This document shows positions 28,360 through 37,689 of a DNA stretch of 50,162 nt, piece after piece; the stretch's first letter is position 1, and each line of letters opens with the position of its first letter. A model generated the notes under the pieces. That model was not told where the DNA came from, did no database searches, and was given only the letters and a program-made list of their open reading frames with translations. This stretch comes from Bdellovibrionales bacterium (GTDB lineage Bacteria; Bdellovibrionota; Bdellovibrionia; Bdellovibrionales; JAMPXM01). The DNA is taken from positions 1-50,162 of the forward strand of contig JADJOF010000009.1 of assembly GCA_016713885.1 (NCBI GenBank), read 5' to 3'. A program made the position numbers and the translations under genes.

Positions 28360-29104
28360 ATATCGCTTCAACTTGATAGCGGATACGGTCATCCAACCGG
28401 TGATCGTCGGCCTCGTTGAGCTCACGCTTTGGGCGGCATTTTTTCATTCAACAGGAAACCAAACTCTCAATGGCTTTAGTCGTGAATACTACTTGTCTTA
28501 CGCCGTCTGGGCGGCGTTTGTCTCACGCATATCCACAAGCTGGATGTACGAATCGATGATGATTGAGGACATCGAGAATGGGACCGTCAACTCCATTCTC
28601 GTCCGACCAATCAGCTTCTACGAGTACTACCTCGGGCAATTCTTCGGGTACAAAGTCTTCACCACTCTGCTCTCACTCGGCGCGCCGGTTGCGGTCTGCC
28701 TGTTCGCTGATTTACCACTCGTCATCAGCCGGCTTCCACTGACACTCGGGCTGGTCTTTTTCTATCTTTTACTTGTACACACGATGAGCGTCGCCATCGC
28801 CTCACTCGGCTTTTTCTTCTCGCGCATTCATCACATCACGGTAGCCAAGAATATTACGCTTTGGATGCTGACCGGCGAGCTCTTTCCTCTCGATCTTGCA
28901 CCTGAACCCTTTCGCTCCATTCTTATCGCGTTGCCTTTCTCAAGTGCGGTCTATCGCCCCGTCGGCTATCTCACCGGCCGACTCGAGCTCAATACGATCA
29001 CCGAGGGTTTCCTTTCCATTTCGTTGGGCCTTCTCGTTGCGACAGTGGTTGCAACTGCCCTTTGGAACGCTGGACGCCGACGGTACTCAGGAACGGGGGC
29101 GTGA
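28319..29104 (+). CDS. ABC-2 exporter permease 1
   Basis: A 261-residue membrane protein with about six hydrophobic segments, read from the ATG at 28319 with GGAG just upstream; the frame is open from 28271. The start MLGCARLAILQQLEYRFNLIADTVIQP is typical of the ABC-2 permeases that accompany this ATPase. The second permease begins with a similar ELEYRFNI motif, so the two are paralogous halves of a heterodimer. Its TGA overlaps the next ATG by one base (TGATG). Confidence 0.88.
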   Translation: MLGCARLAILQQLEYRFNLIADTVIQPVIVGLVELTLWAAFFHSTGNQTLNGFSREYYLSYAVWAAFVSRISTSWMYESMMIEDIENGTVNSILVRPISFYEYYLGQFFGYKVFTTLLSLGAPVAVCLFADLPLVISRLPLTLGLVFFYLLLVHTMSVAIASLGFFFSRIHHITVAKNITLWMLTGELFPLDLAPEPFRSILIALPFSSAVYRPVGYLTGRLELNTITEGFLSISLGLLVATVVATALWNAGRRRYSGTGA

Positions 29105-29886
29105 TGCTCAAGTACATCGGGCTCTTTAAAAGCTTTTTTAAGGCGAGTCTCATCTCCGAACTCGAGTATCGCTTCAACATCACTGTTCGACTCTTCACAG
29201 ATGTTTTATGGTACGCAGCTCAACTCTCTGTCTTTGAGGTGATCTTCCTGCACACCAAGCAGCTCAACGGCTGGGCCATAGAGGAAACTCGCGTCTTCAT
29301 GGGCGTCCTGTTCGTCACCGATTGCCTCTACATGCTCTTTTTCTCAGAGAATCTCGACCGCTTAGGAGAAAAGGTTCGGCGCGGCGATCTCGATCTGCTG
29401 CTAATGAAGCCGGTGAACTCGCAGTGGATGCTCAGTTGTCAGAAAGTCTCCGTCGCCTATTTAGGCAATCTCCTCATCTCGTCGGGCTGGCTTATTTTCG
29501 CACTATCGCGAGTATCGATTGATCCCTGGCGCGTTCTCTATTTGTTACCGATGATTCCGATCGGATTGATTCTCGTCTATTCAATTCGCTTCATGACCTC
29601 AGCGACGGCGCTGTATCTGACACGCGCCGATGCCGTAACGTATATCTGGTATCAGGTGTACCGACTTGGAACACGACCCGACACTATTTATCCAACCGCC
29701 CTTCGCTACGCCGTTCTTTCTGTGCTGCCGATTGCCTTCTTGGCGAGCGTCCCGACTCAAGTCATTCTTGGTCGCGCATCTCCGTTCGTTCTCATCTATG
29801 GCGCGCTGCTCGCGACGCTTTTTCTGCTCGCCTCTCGGTTTGTATGGCATCAAGGACTCAAGCGCTATTCATCGGCCAGCTCCTAG
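29104..29886 (+). CDS. ABC-2 exporter permease 2
   Basis: A 260-residue membrane protein from the ATG at 29104, coupled to permease 1 by TGATG. It has about six hydrophobic segments, begins MLKYIGLFKSFFKAS and has ELEYRFNITVRLFTD, echoing permease 1. With the ATPase it should make a complete heterodimeric exporter. The long palindrome at 29891-29949 lies four bases after the stop codon. Confidence 0.88.
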   Translation: MLKYIGLFKSFFKASLISELEYRFNITVRLFTDVLWYAAQLSVFEVIFLHTKQLNGWAIEETRVFMGVLFVTDCLYMLFFSENLDRLGEKVRRGDLDLLLMKPVNSQWMLSCQKVSVAYLGNLLISSGWLIFALSRVSIDPWRVLYLLPMIPIGLILVYSIRFMTSATALYLTRADAVTYIWYQVYRLGTRPDTIYPTALRYAVLSVLPIAFLASVPTQVILGRASPFVLIYGALLATLFLLASRFVWHQGLKRYSSASS

Positions 29887-29890
29887 ACTT

Positions 29891-29949
29891 TTAGGTACCT
29901 TCTTCCTTTTGGCGACTCGGCGAGTCGCCAAAAGGAAGAAGGTACCTAA
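29891..29949. repeat. 59-bp palindrome (29-bp arms, 1-base centre)
   Basis: The left arm 29891-29919 is exactly complementary in reverse to the right arm 29921-29949, with one central G at 29920. In RNA it would fold as a long hairpin with a few unpaired bases at the tip. It contains two GGTACC sites. No T-run follows, so it is not a classic terminator. It lies between the exporter operon and the FliG-C-like gene, five bases after 29886. Confidence 0.97.
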
Positions 29950-29999
29950 CCGAGCCATTCTAGACTCCGAAAATTAAAAAACGGAGCCGAAAAGACGTC

Positions 30000-30761
30000 A
30001 TGGGAATGATTGATCGCTATAAAAAAACGGGTGGCTTTGTCCAACTTCTCACACTGCTTGAGACCTGTGGAACGCCAAAGCAAGCCAAGTTTCTAGAGAT
30101 CATCAAACAAGAGAATCCTCGTTGGGCCATGGCCCTTCAAGCGAAGATTATTGATCTCGACCGCATTCTCAAGTGGACCGATACTGTCATCGGCGAGATT
30201 ACTGGTGCCATGCGCGAAATCAACGTTGCTGTTGTGCTGAAGACCCTCGATCCCGCGGTTCAAGAACGCCTGCTGGGAACACTACCTCATATTAAAAAAC
30301 GCAAAGTCGAAGATCTCATCGAAACGCTCAATCCCTCACCTGGTGAGATTGCGACATCCTTTGCACAGCTCTACGAAACAACACGACGCCTCACTCAAGA
30401 GGGAATCATCCGACTCGACAAGATCGACCCCATGCTCTTTGTCGACGGCGACATCGAAGATCGTCTGAGCCAAAACAAAGAGATCGCTGGAGTTCCCTCG
30501 CCTGCAGAAGCCGTTGCGGCGGTCAGCGAAACCCCGCACCCTCATCCCGTTGACATGGAATCGCCCCATCTTAAAGTCGTCACTTCTCTAGACTCACACG
30601 CCTGGAACGAAGCCGCCGACTCCAAAGATTTGAAGGCGGCCAATCAGGAGCTCACTATTCTCCGCAAGCGCGTCGCAGACCTTCAAAAAGAAAATGCGAC
30701 CATGCGCCAAGAGCTTGCAGTCGCCCGAGGAAAACTCGAGCAAATCAAAAAGCTGGCTTAG
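30000..30761 (+). CDS. FliG C-terminal-domain-like protein with coiled-coil tail
   Basis: A 253-residue cytoplasmic protein. Residues about 20-130 resemble the FliG middle/C-terminal armadillo-like fold (KIIDLDRILKWTDTVIGEITGAMREINVAVVLKTLDPAVQERLLGTLPHIKKRKVEDLIETL). A Pro/His-rich linker and a C-terminal heptad-repeat helix (about 210-253) follow. It is shorter than FliG and lacks the FliG N-domain. No flagellar gene is adjacent, so it may be an accessory protein of the motor or an unrelated use of the fold. ATG at 30000; an in-frame ATG at 30006 is possible. Confidence 0.7.
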   Translation: MGMIDRYKKTGGFVQLLTLLETCGTPKQAKFLEIIKQENPRWAMALQAKIIDLDRILKWTDTVIGEITGAMREINVAVVLKTLDPAVQERLLGTLPHIKKRKVEDLIETLNPSPGEIATSFAQLYETTRRLTQEGIIRLDKIDPMLFVDGDIEDRLSQNKEIAGVPSPAEAVAAVSETPHPHPVDMESPHLKVVTSLDSHAWNEAADSKDLKAANQELTILRKRVADLQKENATMRQELAVARGKLEQIKKLA

Positions 30762-30772
30762 CCGACCGTCGA

Positions 30773-31600
30773 TTATCCAATTTTTTGCGCCGGCACTCCT
30801 CCCCAAGTTTCACCTTCGGGGATTTGTGTTTTAGGAAGAACAACTGAGTGTGCCATCACTCGGGCATTTTTTCCGATTGTCGCTCCGCCCATCACGGTGG
30901 CTCGCAAACCAATCGTTGCGCCGTCGCCTATCTCAACAGGTGCAAGAACAAGATATCCGCCCTGCCCATAGTGACCCACGATCGTCGCCGAACCGCCGAT
31001 CGTCACCTTTTGGCCAAGCGTAATCAAACTTGGATCGGAAATGCAGGTCGAATTGATAATGGTCCCGCGCCCAATTTTCATCCCCATCATGCGATAAAAA
31101 AGAACCGCCATCGGCGACGGAGTAAAGAACTCAAGAAAGCTATAGCGCAACATATAGAGGACACCGTTATGGATATACCAGCGAATCGCCTCAAGAGAAT
31201 AATAGGGACCCCGCCACGGCTTCAGGCGTTTTCCAAAAAGAAATAGAAAGTTGGCAAACGGCAACACGAACATCATCGAAATGCCCGTTAAGAAAATCGT
31301 GGCTACGGCACCCGCCCCGATGGCCCACGACGATACAAAGAACGAACTATCGGCTGTCAGCTGTAGAATCGTCCGCATCATCATCACTGCTGGTACGACT
31401 GCGAGACCTATCACCGTGCAGCCAATCGCATACAGCGGAATCACCAAGAGAATATGGAGCAAATTCTTTGATCGACGCATCATGGTCTCAACAAAACCAC
31501 CCAAGCCACCGCGGCTACTCTGCGCTGGGTCGACGAACTGTCTTTCTTTTGTTTTCAGGGGTTCTTTTTGAGGCGTTTTTTCAGCGTTCTTGGTATCCAT
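30773..31600 (-). CDS. Membrane-anchored left-handed beta-helix acyltransferase-like protein
   Basis: A 275-residue protein with three or four hydrophobic segments in residues 45-125 and a hexapeptide-repeat domain in the last 100 residues (KIGRGTIINSTC, GQKVTIGGSATIVG, IGDGATIGLRATVMGGATIGKNARVMAHSVV, VPAQKIG). The terminal GGVPAQKIG is usual for acetyltransferases of this fold. It could acylate a sugar or lipid at the inner membrane. The start lies nine bases from that of the divergent TrmB-like gene. Confidence 0.8.
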   Translation of the reverse strand: MDTKNAEKTPQKEPLKTKERQFVDPAQSSRGGLGGFVETMMRRSKNLLHILLVIPLYAIGCTVIGLAVVPAVMMMRTILQLTADSSFFVSSWAIGAGAVATIFLTGISMMFVLPFANFLFLFGKRLKPWRGPYYSLEAIRWYIHNGVLYMLRYSFLEFFTPSPMAVLFYRMMGMKIGRGTIINSTCISDPSLITLGQKVTIGGSATIVGHYGQGGYLVLAPVEIGDGATIGLRATVMGGATIGKNARVMAHSVVLPKTQIPEGETWGGVPAQKIG

Positions 31601-31609
31601 AGTCTTATC

Positions 31610-32260
31610 ATGGCACAGAACTTTGACCGATTAACAGCGAAACCAACAGCTCGTCGCTTTCGCTGGATCGCCCCGACAACGGCCGGCCAGGCGCCCGATC
31701 TTGAAATTACCAAGGCGTATGGCCGAGGCGGTGTTGTCGTTGAGATCGGCTGCGGAGTCGGCTGGCATTCGATCACGTACTGTCGAAACCACCCCGAAAA
31801 GATCGTCATCGCCATTGAACGAACGCGCGATAAGTTTTCTCGTTTTAAGTCACGGATTTTAACCAATGCTCCGATTCCCAATCTCATCCCGGCGCACGGC
31901 GATGCCCTTCGGCTGCTTCCCCCGCATTTGGAGAACCTCAGTATTGATTCGGTCTTTATCCTTTACCCAAATCCAGAGCCCAAAGCGAAGGCTCAGCGTT
32001 GGATTCACATGCCGTTCTTGGACCTGCTCCGGGAAGCCCTTTGTCCTGAAGGCCGCGTGGTCTTCGCAACAAATGTTCAAAACTACGCCGACGAAATCTT
32101 AGCCACGGCGCCATCGCGCGGCTGGCTTGTTTCAAAGGACAAGCGTATAAACATCTGTGATAATCCCGACTTTCAACCGCGAACTCACTTCGAAAAGAAG
32201 TACTTCCTTCGAGGCGAGACGCTCAGACACATCGAACTCAAAAAGAAAGACCCATCATGA
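31610..32260 (+). CDS. trmB: tRNA (guanine-N7) methyltransferase-like protein
   Basis: A 216-residue enzyme from the ATG at 31610; a longer frame opens at 31568 but overlaps the divergent gene. The SAM motif is VVEIGCGVGWHS, then IAIERTRDKFSRFK, and the TrmB-like motif appears as LYPNPEPKAKAQRWIHMPFLDLL with the terminal THFEKKYFLRGE. The usual DPWPK motif is altered to NPEPK, so the tRNA G46 assignment is likely but not certain. Its stop overlaps the 2OG oxygenase start (ATGA at 32257-32260). Confidence 0.8.
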   Translation: MAQNFDRLTAKPTARRFRWIAPTTAGQAPDLEITKAYGRGGVVVEIGCGVGWHSITYCRNHPEKIVIAIERTRDKFSRFKSRILTNAPIPNLIPAHGDALRLLPPHLENLSIDSVFILYPNPEPKAKAQRWIHMPFLDLLREALCPEGRVVFATNVQNYADEILATAPSRGWLVSKDKRINICDNPDFQPRTHFEKKYFLRGETLRHIELKKKDPS

Positions 32261-33185
32261 GCCTCATTATCGTTGATCAGTTCAGCAAGACCTCATCAAA
32301 ACTTCGCGGTCATTTCGAGAAAATCACCAAGGACGATCACTCTCCCGATCGCTTTGTTTGGGACTTCTGGAACAAACCCGGTCGCTACGTCCATCTTCGC
32401 ACACCGGCCGTGCGTTTTTTTCCAGAGCCTCTCTTTAAAAAATTGAAAGTGAGCTCCTCGCGTTTGGAGAGGAGCACCTCGGATGCCGCTCACTCTCGCC
32501 ACTGTGGTTAAGCTGCTATGTCAACGGCTGCGAACAGCGGTGGCACGCTGATCGCCCTCACGGTCCGTGGGCTTTTGTTTTATCGCTTTCACCGGACGAC
32601 ATTCGGTTTAGCGGTGGCGAAACCATGTTGCTCAAACCGGCCGTGCTCAACTTCTGGAATTCAGTCTCACAGCTCGGCAATCAGTCTTTTGAAGAGAACG
32701 ATGTCGTCGAGCGTGTTACCCCGACGTTCAATCGATTGACGGTCTTTGATCCGCGCATTCCCCACGGCGTCGCACCCGTTCAGGGAACGATGAATCCGCT
32801 CGAAGGCCGGCTGGTTTTGCATGGCTGGTTCACCCAGCCGCGTCCCCACTACAAGGGCACGATCGCAACCGAGAAAGTCGAGATCGCCCTGGCTCAGTTC
32901 GATGAACATCTCGGAGAAGATCTCTCTCAGAAAATGAATGAAGGCCTCTTCTCGAGCTCCGGAACCGCAGCCTATCGCATCGTGATTGCACCAACCGGCA
33001 AGGTGAGCAAAGTGATCGCTCTGGCTCATTCTCTCGCATCAGCAGAACCCGAGGGAGCCTACCGCGATCATCGCTTCCTCACGACATTGGTCACTGATCA
33101 CTTCCGCTCGCACGCGTTTCCAAAGGCAAAGACCGGCTCGTCACTCACACTTCCGCTGACAATCGTCGGCGCGACCGAGGACTAG
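32257..33185 (+). CDS. 2OG-Fe(II) oxygenase with C-terminal TonB-like domain, one frame break
   Basis: The N-terminal frame ends at 32511, but the core continues one frame over. One A added to the A-run at 32437-32442 gives LFKKIESELLAFGEEHLGC and a product of about 309 residues. The core has metal ligands in QRWHADRPHGPW (HxD) and PRIPHGV, and the 2-oxoglutarate Arg in EGRLVLHGWF. The last 100 residues (IVIAPTGKVSKVIALAHS to SSLTLPLTI) resemble the TonB/AgmX C-terminal fold. It lies between TrmB-like and MsrA genes in a translation-related cluster, so a ribosomal or tRNA-linked substrate is plausible inference, by analogy to OGFOD1/Tpa1 ribosomal hydroxylases. Confidence 0.8.
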
Positions 33186-33188
33186 AGA

Positions 33189-33692
33189 ATGACTAGCAAA
33201 GCGACGCTCGCCGGTGGCTGCTTCTGGGGAATGGAAGCTCTTTTTCGCAAAATCCCAGGCGTCCTCGATACCGAGGTTGGATACTGCGGCGGCGACGCCA
33301 GTACCGCCGCCTACACCTTAGTTAAAACCGGCGATACCGGACACGCCGAGGCCCTCCAAATCAGTTTTGATCCCAGCATTGTCAGCTACCTTCAGGTCTT
33401 AGATTTCTTTTTCAGAGTACACGATCCATCGACGAGGAATCAGCAGGGCGGCGACGTTGGCACGCAATACCGTTCCGTTATTTTTTTCCACGACGATGAA
33501 CAGCGAGCACAGGCCCGCGCAATGATCGATACCGTCGAAACGTCAGGCGCCTGGGGGCCGAAGATCAGCACTGAACTTATTCCGGCGTCTTCGTTTTTTC
33601 CGGCAGAAGCCTACCACCAAGATTACCTCGAGAAGAATCCCGGTGGGTACACTTGCCACTTCGTTCGCAAGCTTCCGAGTTTTATCGCGTGA
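33189..33692 (+). CDS. msrA: Peptide methionine-S-sulfoxide reductase
   Basis: A 167-residue cytoplasmic enzyme with the catalytic motif GGCFWG (Cys11), then GYCGGDASTAAY, FFFRVHDPSTRNQQGGDVGTQYRSVIF and AEAYHQDYLEKNPGGY. A C-terminal cysteine (YTCHF) can serve as resolving residue. It repairs oxidised methionine in proteins. It follows the 2OG gene by three bases and overlaps RsmE (GTGA at 33689-33692). Confidence 0.96.
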   Translation: MTSKATLAGGCFWGMEALFRKIPGVLDTEVGYCGGDASTAAYTLVKTGDTGHAEALQISFDPSIVSYLQVLDFFFRVHDPSTRNQQGGDVGTQYRSVIFFHDDEQRAQARAMIDTVETSGAWGPKISTELIPASSFFPAEAYHQDYLEKNPGGYTCHFVRKLPSFIA

Positions 33693-34384
33693 ATGTCCTG
33701 CTCTTTGCCGACAATCAAAGAGCAGGCGATCGCTTTCTGCTGTCGCCAGCACAGACTCAACACGTCCACACTGTTTTAAAGGCTAAAAATGGCGATCGGC
33801 TCCGCATCGGTGCCATCAATGGCTTTCTTGGCCATGGCATACTCCTGGATAACGACAGCGTGCAGATCGAAGATCTCTCAACGCCGCCACCAAAGAAGAT
33901 CGACGTCGATATCATTCTCGCTCTACCGAGGCCGAAGAACTTAAGGCGCTGCGTGCGCGCGCTTGCCAACTATGGTGTTCAAAGTATTCATATTTTGCAT
34001 TCGTATCGCGTCGAAAAAGCATACTGGCAATCCCCCCTCTTAGAGACGCCCGTGATGCACCAAGCCCTTCTTGATGGACTCGAGATTGCCGGGGACTCGG
34101 TTCTCCCAAATCTTCAATTTCATCGGTATTTCAAACCGTTCGTCGAAGACTTCGCCTCGAAGCTTCAACATGAACGCAAGCTCGTAACAGTCAAAGACGG
34201 TGCAAATGACTGGCAGCAGCTCTGCGCCTCTCGATCCACGATCGTGGCCATCGGTCCAGAGGGTGGCTTTCTTCCCTATGAAACCGAGCTTTTTCAGGCC
34301 AATGGATTTGACTCGATCAATCTTGGAGCACGTATTTTATCTGTCGAAAATGCTTTGAGCGCGGTTTGCGCCTTCGCTCTTTAA
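33689..34384 (+). CDS. rsmE: 16S rRNA m3U1498 methyltransferase
   Basis: A 231-residue SPOUT enzyme read from a GTG at 33689, chosen because GTGA overlaps the MsrA stop. It carries HVHTVLKAKNGDRLRIG near the start, then AIGPEGGFLPYETELFQANGFDSINLG and ARILSVENALSAV, the knot-forming SAM site. It methylates U1498 of 16S rRNA. It fits a ribosome-modification cluster with TrmB-like and RsgA. Confidence 0.93.
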   Translation: MNVLLFADNQRAGDRFLLSPAQTQHVHTVLKAKNGDRLRIGAINGFLGHGILLDNDSVQIEDLSTPPPKKIDVDIILALPRPKNLRRCVRALANYGVQSIHILHSYRVEKAYWQSPLLETPVMHQALLDGLEIAGDSVLPNLQFHRYFKPFVEDFASKLQHERKLVTVKDGANDWQQLCASRSTIVAIGPEGGFLPYETELFQANGFDSINLGARILSVENALSAVCAFAL

Positions 34385-34439
34385 TTCATAGCGGCAATCA
34401 GCTATAACAAGATGACACAAAGCCACGAGGTAACTTTTT

Positions 34440-35450
34440 TTGATTCAGAAAAACGACATGAAAGCCTGGGGATGGGACGAGCACTGGAACAGCCTCTGGC
34501 AAACCGAAGTCGACTCGACCGCATCTGCCGAACCCGGCCGTGTGATCTCAGAGTCGCGAGGCGCCTTTGAGGTCGTTCATCCCAGCGGAGTGAGTCGCGC
34601 GACACCGCTCGGAAGACTTCGTAAGCAGGGCCAACTCTGGCCCGCCGTTGGCGATTGGGTTCGTATCGAACTCCACTCGGGCGGCGCACAGATGACTCAC
34701 GTCCTACCACGACGCACCTGTTTACAGAGAAAGGCCGCCGGTGAAACAGAAGACATTCAGATTCTCGCCGCGAACATCGATCGAGTCTTTGTGGTCACCA
34801 GTCTCAATAGCGATCTCAATGTTCGCCGCCTCGAGCGCTTCTTTGTCGCCGCTCGCGACTCTGGCGCCGCCGTTTCTCTTGTTTTGACGAAGGCCGATCT
34901 TGTGACAGCAGACGATGTCCATCGTCTGCTCAGCGAGTTTCGAATTCGCTTTGGTGACGAGCTCGACGTCCATCAGACTTCAACACAAAATGGACTCGGC
35001 ATCGAAGCACTCCTCAAGCTCTGCCAGGTCGGCAATCCGACATCAGTTTTCTTGGGTACATCCGGCGTCGGCAAATCCTCACTGGTGAATGCTCTCCTGG
35101 GTCAGAATGTCCAAGTCACGGCAACGATCCGCAACGACGACGACAAGGGACGCCACACGACGACCGGCCGCAATGCTCTGCAAATCCCAAGGGGCGGCAT
35201 CATTATCGACACGCCCGGAATTCGTGAATTGCAGCTCACCGACGTAACCGAAACGGTCGACGAGGCATTTCAAGACATCGAAGCGCTCGTGCTGCAATGC
35301 AAGTTCACCAATTGTACCCACGACAAAGAAAAGGGCTGCGCTATTCAGGCCGCTCTTTCGAACGGTGCACTCAGCGCTGACCGCTTGCTGTCGTATCAGA
35401 AACTCAAGGCCGAAGCCGAAGCTCGAGCCAAGCGTACGAAACGCCGCTAA
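34440..35450 (+). CDS. rsgA: Ribosome small-subunit-dependent GTPase A
   Basis: A 336-residue circularly permuted GTPase that tests 30S subunit maturation. It has an OB-like N-domain, G4 TKAD before G1 GTSGVGKSS, G3 DTPG and the zinc site CKFTNCTHDKEKGC. A TTG at 34440 is the likely start because GAGG lies nine bases upstream. An ATG at 34458 lacks a ribosome site. It is the last gene of the translation-related cluster, with 55 bases after rsmE. Confidence 0.95.
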   Translation: MIQKNDMKAWGWDEHWNSLWQTEVDSTASAEPGRVISESRGAFEVVHPSGVSRATPLGRLRKQGQLWPAVGDWVRIELHSGGAQMTHVLPRRTCLQRKAAGETEDIQILAANIDRVFVVTSLNSDLNVRRLERFFVAARDSGAAVSLVLTKADLVTADDVHRLLSEFRIRFGDELDVHQTSTQNGLGIEALLKLCQVGNPTSVFLGTSGVGKSSLVNALLGQNVQVTATIRNDDDKGRHTTTGRNALQIPRGGIIIDTPGIRELQLTDVTETVDEAFQDIEALVLQCKFTNCTHDKEKGCAIQAALSNGALSADRLLSYQKLKAEAEARAKRTKRR

Positions 35451-35465
35451 GCTCGATCGCCTTTC

Positions 35466-36573
35466 TTACGGCTGCCAGGTCTTCACGATACGACGAAGCT
35501 CCGACTCTTTTTCATTGATGAAAAAGCCGTAGTAGTTCTCAAGTGGCAACATCAGCTGCGATATTTCGGGCGTATAGATCATTGGCCTTCTTCTTCTCGC
35601 CACCCAGGTTGTATAGGGTCGCGATCACGCCTGGGTTCTTTGAGATATCAAAGTTCGCAAGCTTCGAATAGCGCTCAACTATCAATGCGACATTAGCGGC
35701 GAGGAACTGCAGGTTTGTTCTTGGATTGATGATACTCTCATAAATTTTCTCTGGCTCTTCAACCGTCAAAACCGGGTAGCCCGTCTTCGCTGTCACCATA
35801 TCTGTCACCATGAGCGCTCGGATTGGATCCAGCTGCCCAAGGCCGTAGGTAAACCCAGACCCAATGGGATTGAAGAACGTGAACTTTAAAGACTTCGGTG
35901 GATACGTTTCGCCATCAACCACTTTACCGCGGAAGGTTCGGTCCCAAACGGCGCCGACGCAGTCCCAGTACTCGGCCTGTGTCCTTCCAACAGTAACAGC
36001 CTCCGGACCACATTTCTGAACAAAGGCATCCAGCTTGATGACATCTGACAATAGCTTGCCGCCGACAACGCTCGATCGAAATCGAAGTGCCCAGTGACCG
36101 GCCCAGCTCACAGCAACGGTTTGCGCTTTATCAACTAAACTCACGTTGAATGTGTGTTCACCGACAACTGCGGCAAGAACAAGAACAGGATCGATACCAA
36201 ATGCTGCGCCGACCTCATTCAAAATTCCTTGTAACTGCTTATCGCCGGTGACTTTCTTAATCGTCGCCTGATAGCGCTTCTCAAGTTCAACCCGAAGCCC
36301 AGCCGGGTCATTTTCAAACTCGGCGAACTTCGTTTTAGTATCCTCGGGCAAATTCGCAAACAGCGTTTCCCATGTAATCTGTGGATTGCGGTTCCCTGCT
36401 GGAACGGAAATCTGAATCTTGCGACTCTGATAGGCATCGGCGGTGATTTCACTCGAATCGGGAGCCACTGAATCCTGCGACGAATTCCACAGATTGATCT
36501 TCGAACAACCGACAAAAGTTGTTCCAGCCAAGACAGCGGCGATACCCGCTGTAATCCACGATTGACGTCGCAT
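35466..36573 (-). CDS. DUF1402-like lipoprotein with lytic-transglycosylase-like fold, one frame break
   Basis: Start at 36573 with GGAGGAA upstream gives a lipobox FVGC (Cys23); the frame opening at 36651 is longer than needed. The domain reads GIDPVLVLAAVVGEHTFNVSLVD, then NPIGSGFTYGLGQLDPIRAL and NPGVIATLYNLGG, which echo the Glu, GxGQ and YNxG elements of lysozyme-like transglycosylases (as in DUF1402). Glu in VVGEHT is the candidate catalytic residue. The frame stops at 35539, but the other frame continues LMLPLENYYGFFINEKESELRRI to the stop at 35466. Removing one A (T at 35564-35566 on plus) gives 368 residues. Confidence 0.78.
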
Positions 36574-36660
36574 AACGTTCCTCCAACGCCCAGACCTGAA
36601 CGCCTGGAACCGTGCGCTTACAGTGCAAAGCGCGGCCCTGAGCCACAACACGTCAGAATG

Positions 36661-36688
36661 AAAAAAGGAGCCGATTGGCTCCTTTTTT
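36661..36688 (-). terminator. Intrinsic terminator, bidirectional
   Basis: A perfect stem AAAAAAGGAGCC (36661-36672) pairs with 36677-36688 across a GATT loop. It lies 50 bases downstream of the QmcA-like gene (ends 36739) and upstream of the next minus gene, so it separates the two units. Confidence 0.9.
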
Positions 36689-36738
36689 GGCCCTAAATTG
36701 TCACTTCTAACGCCAGTGAGGCGCCGTAAAAGGCCTCG

Positions 36739-37689
36739 TTATGCGCGGCCTCCACGCTCAAGCGGGCGAATGCCCTCCATCACGGCCATTGCTGTCGAGA
36801 TCATGGCCGATGGATCATTCACATTCGAAGGAACAATAATGGCACGAGCATCATAGGCAATCTGCCCAAACTGCTTCACGTACTCTTCGGCAATCTTCAG
36901 CTTGGCCGCCTGATCGCCTCCGGGAGAATTCAATACCTGAGCAATCGCGCTCAATCCTTCAGCGGTTGCTTTCGCAACAGCGAGAATCGCCTCCGACTTA
37001 CCCTCAGCTTCGTTGATTTGCTTCTGACGATCCGCTTCTGACGCCTTAATCGTCTCTTGCTTCAAACCCTCGGCGCGATTGATCTTTGAGTCGCGATCCG
37101 CTTCCGAGGTCAAAACGTTCGCACGCTTTTCGCGCTCGGCGCGCATCTGCTTTTCCATCGCCTCCAGAACGTCTTTCGGAGGTTGGATCGACTTGATCTC
37201 GTAGCGCAGAACCTTCACACCCCATGGCTCCATCGCGCTTTCAATCGCAATGATGACGGCGCTATTGATCTTATCACGCTCTTCAAAGGTTCGATCGAGA
37301 TCGATCTTGCCGATCTCTGAGCGAAGAGTGGTTTGTGCCAACTGAACGACCGCCTGAACGTAGTCGTTGATTCCATAGCTCGCCTTAATCGGATCAACGA
37401 CACGAAAGAACAAGACGCCATCGATATGCACCGAGACGTTGTCCTTGGTGATACAAACCTGAGCTGGAATATCGAGTACGATTTCCTTCAGCGAATGCTG
37501 GTAACGAATCACATCGACGAACGGAATTACGATATGAAGGCCGGCCTGCATCGAGGTTTGAAACTTCCCTAGCCGCTCCAGAATCCAAATTTCTTGCTGA
37601 GGAACAATCCGAACAGCCCGAAAAAGAAAAATTCCAACAAACACAACAAATACGATCGCGAAGATCGACATCTCACCACCAAGTATCAT
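36739..37689 (-). CDS. qmcA: SPFH/Band-7 membrane protein, QmcA-like
   Basis: A 316-residue membrane-anchored protein with one N-terminal helix (about 8-25) and a Band-7 domain (RIVPQQEIWILERLGKF to LRSEIGKIDLDRTFEERDKIN). A charged helical tail for oligomer assembly follows (KQMRAEREKRANVLTSEADRDSKINRAEGLKQ). It is a QmcA/HflK-type paralogue involved in membrane-domain organisation. It overlaps NfeD by four bases (ATGA at 37686). ATG at 37689 or 37671. Confidence 0.92.
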   Translation of the reverse strand: MILGGEMSIFAIVFVVFVGIFLFRAVRIVPQQEIWILERLGKFQTSMQAGLHIVIPFVDVIRYQHSLKEIVLDIPAQVCITKDNVSVHIDGVLFFRVVDPIKASYGINDYVQAVVQLAQTTLRSEIGKIDLDRTFEERDKINSAVIIAIESAMEPWGVKVLRYEIKSIQPPKDVLEAMEKQMRAEREKRANVLTSEADRDSKINRAEGLKQETIKASEADRQKQINEAEGKSEAILAVAKATAEGLSAIAQVLNSPGGDQAAKLKIAEEYVKQFGQIAYDARAIIVPSNVNDPSAMISTAMAVMEGIRPLERGGRA

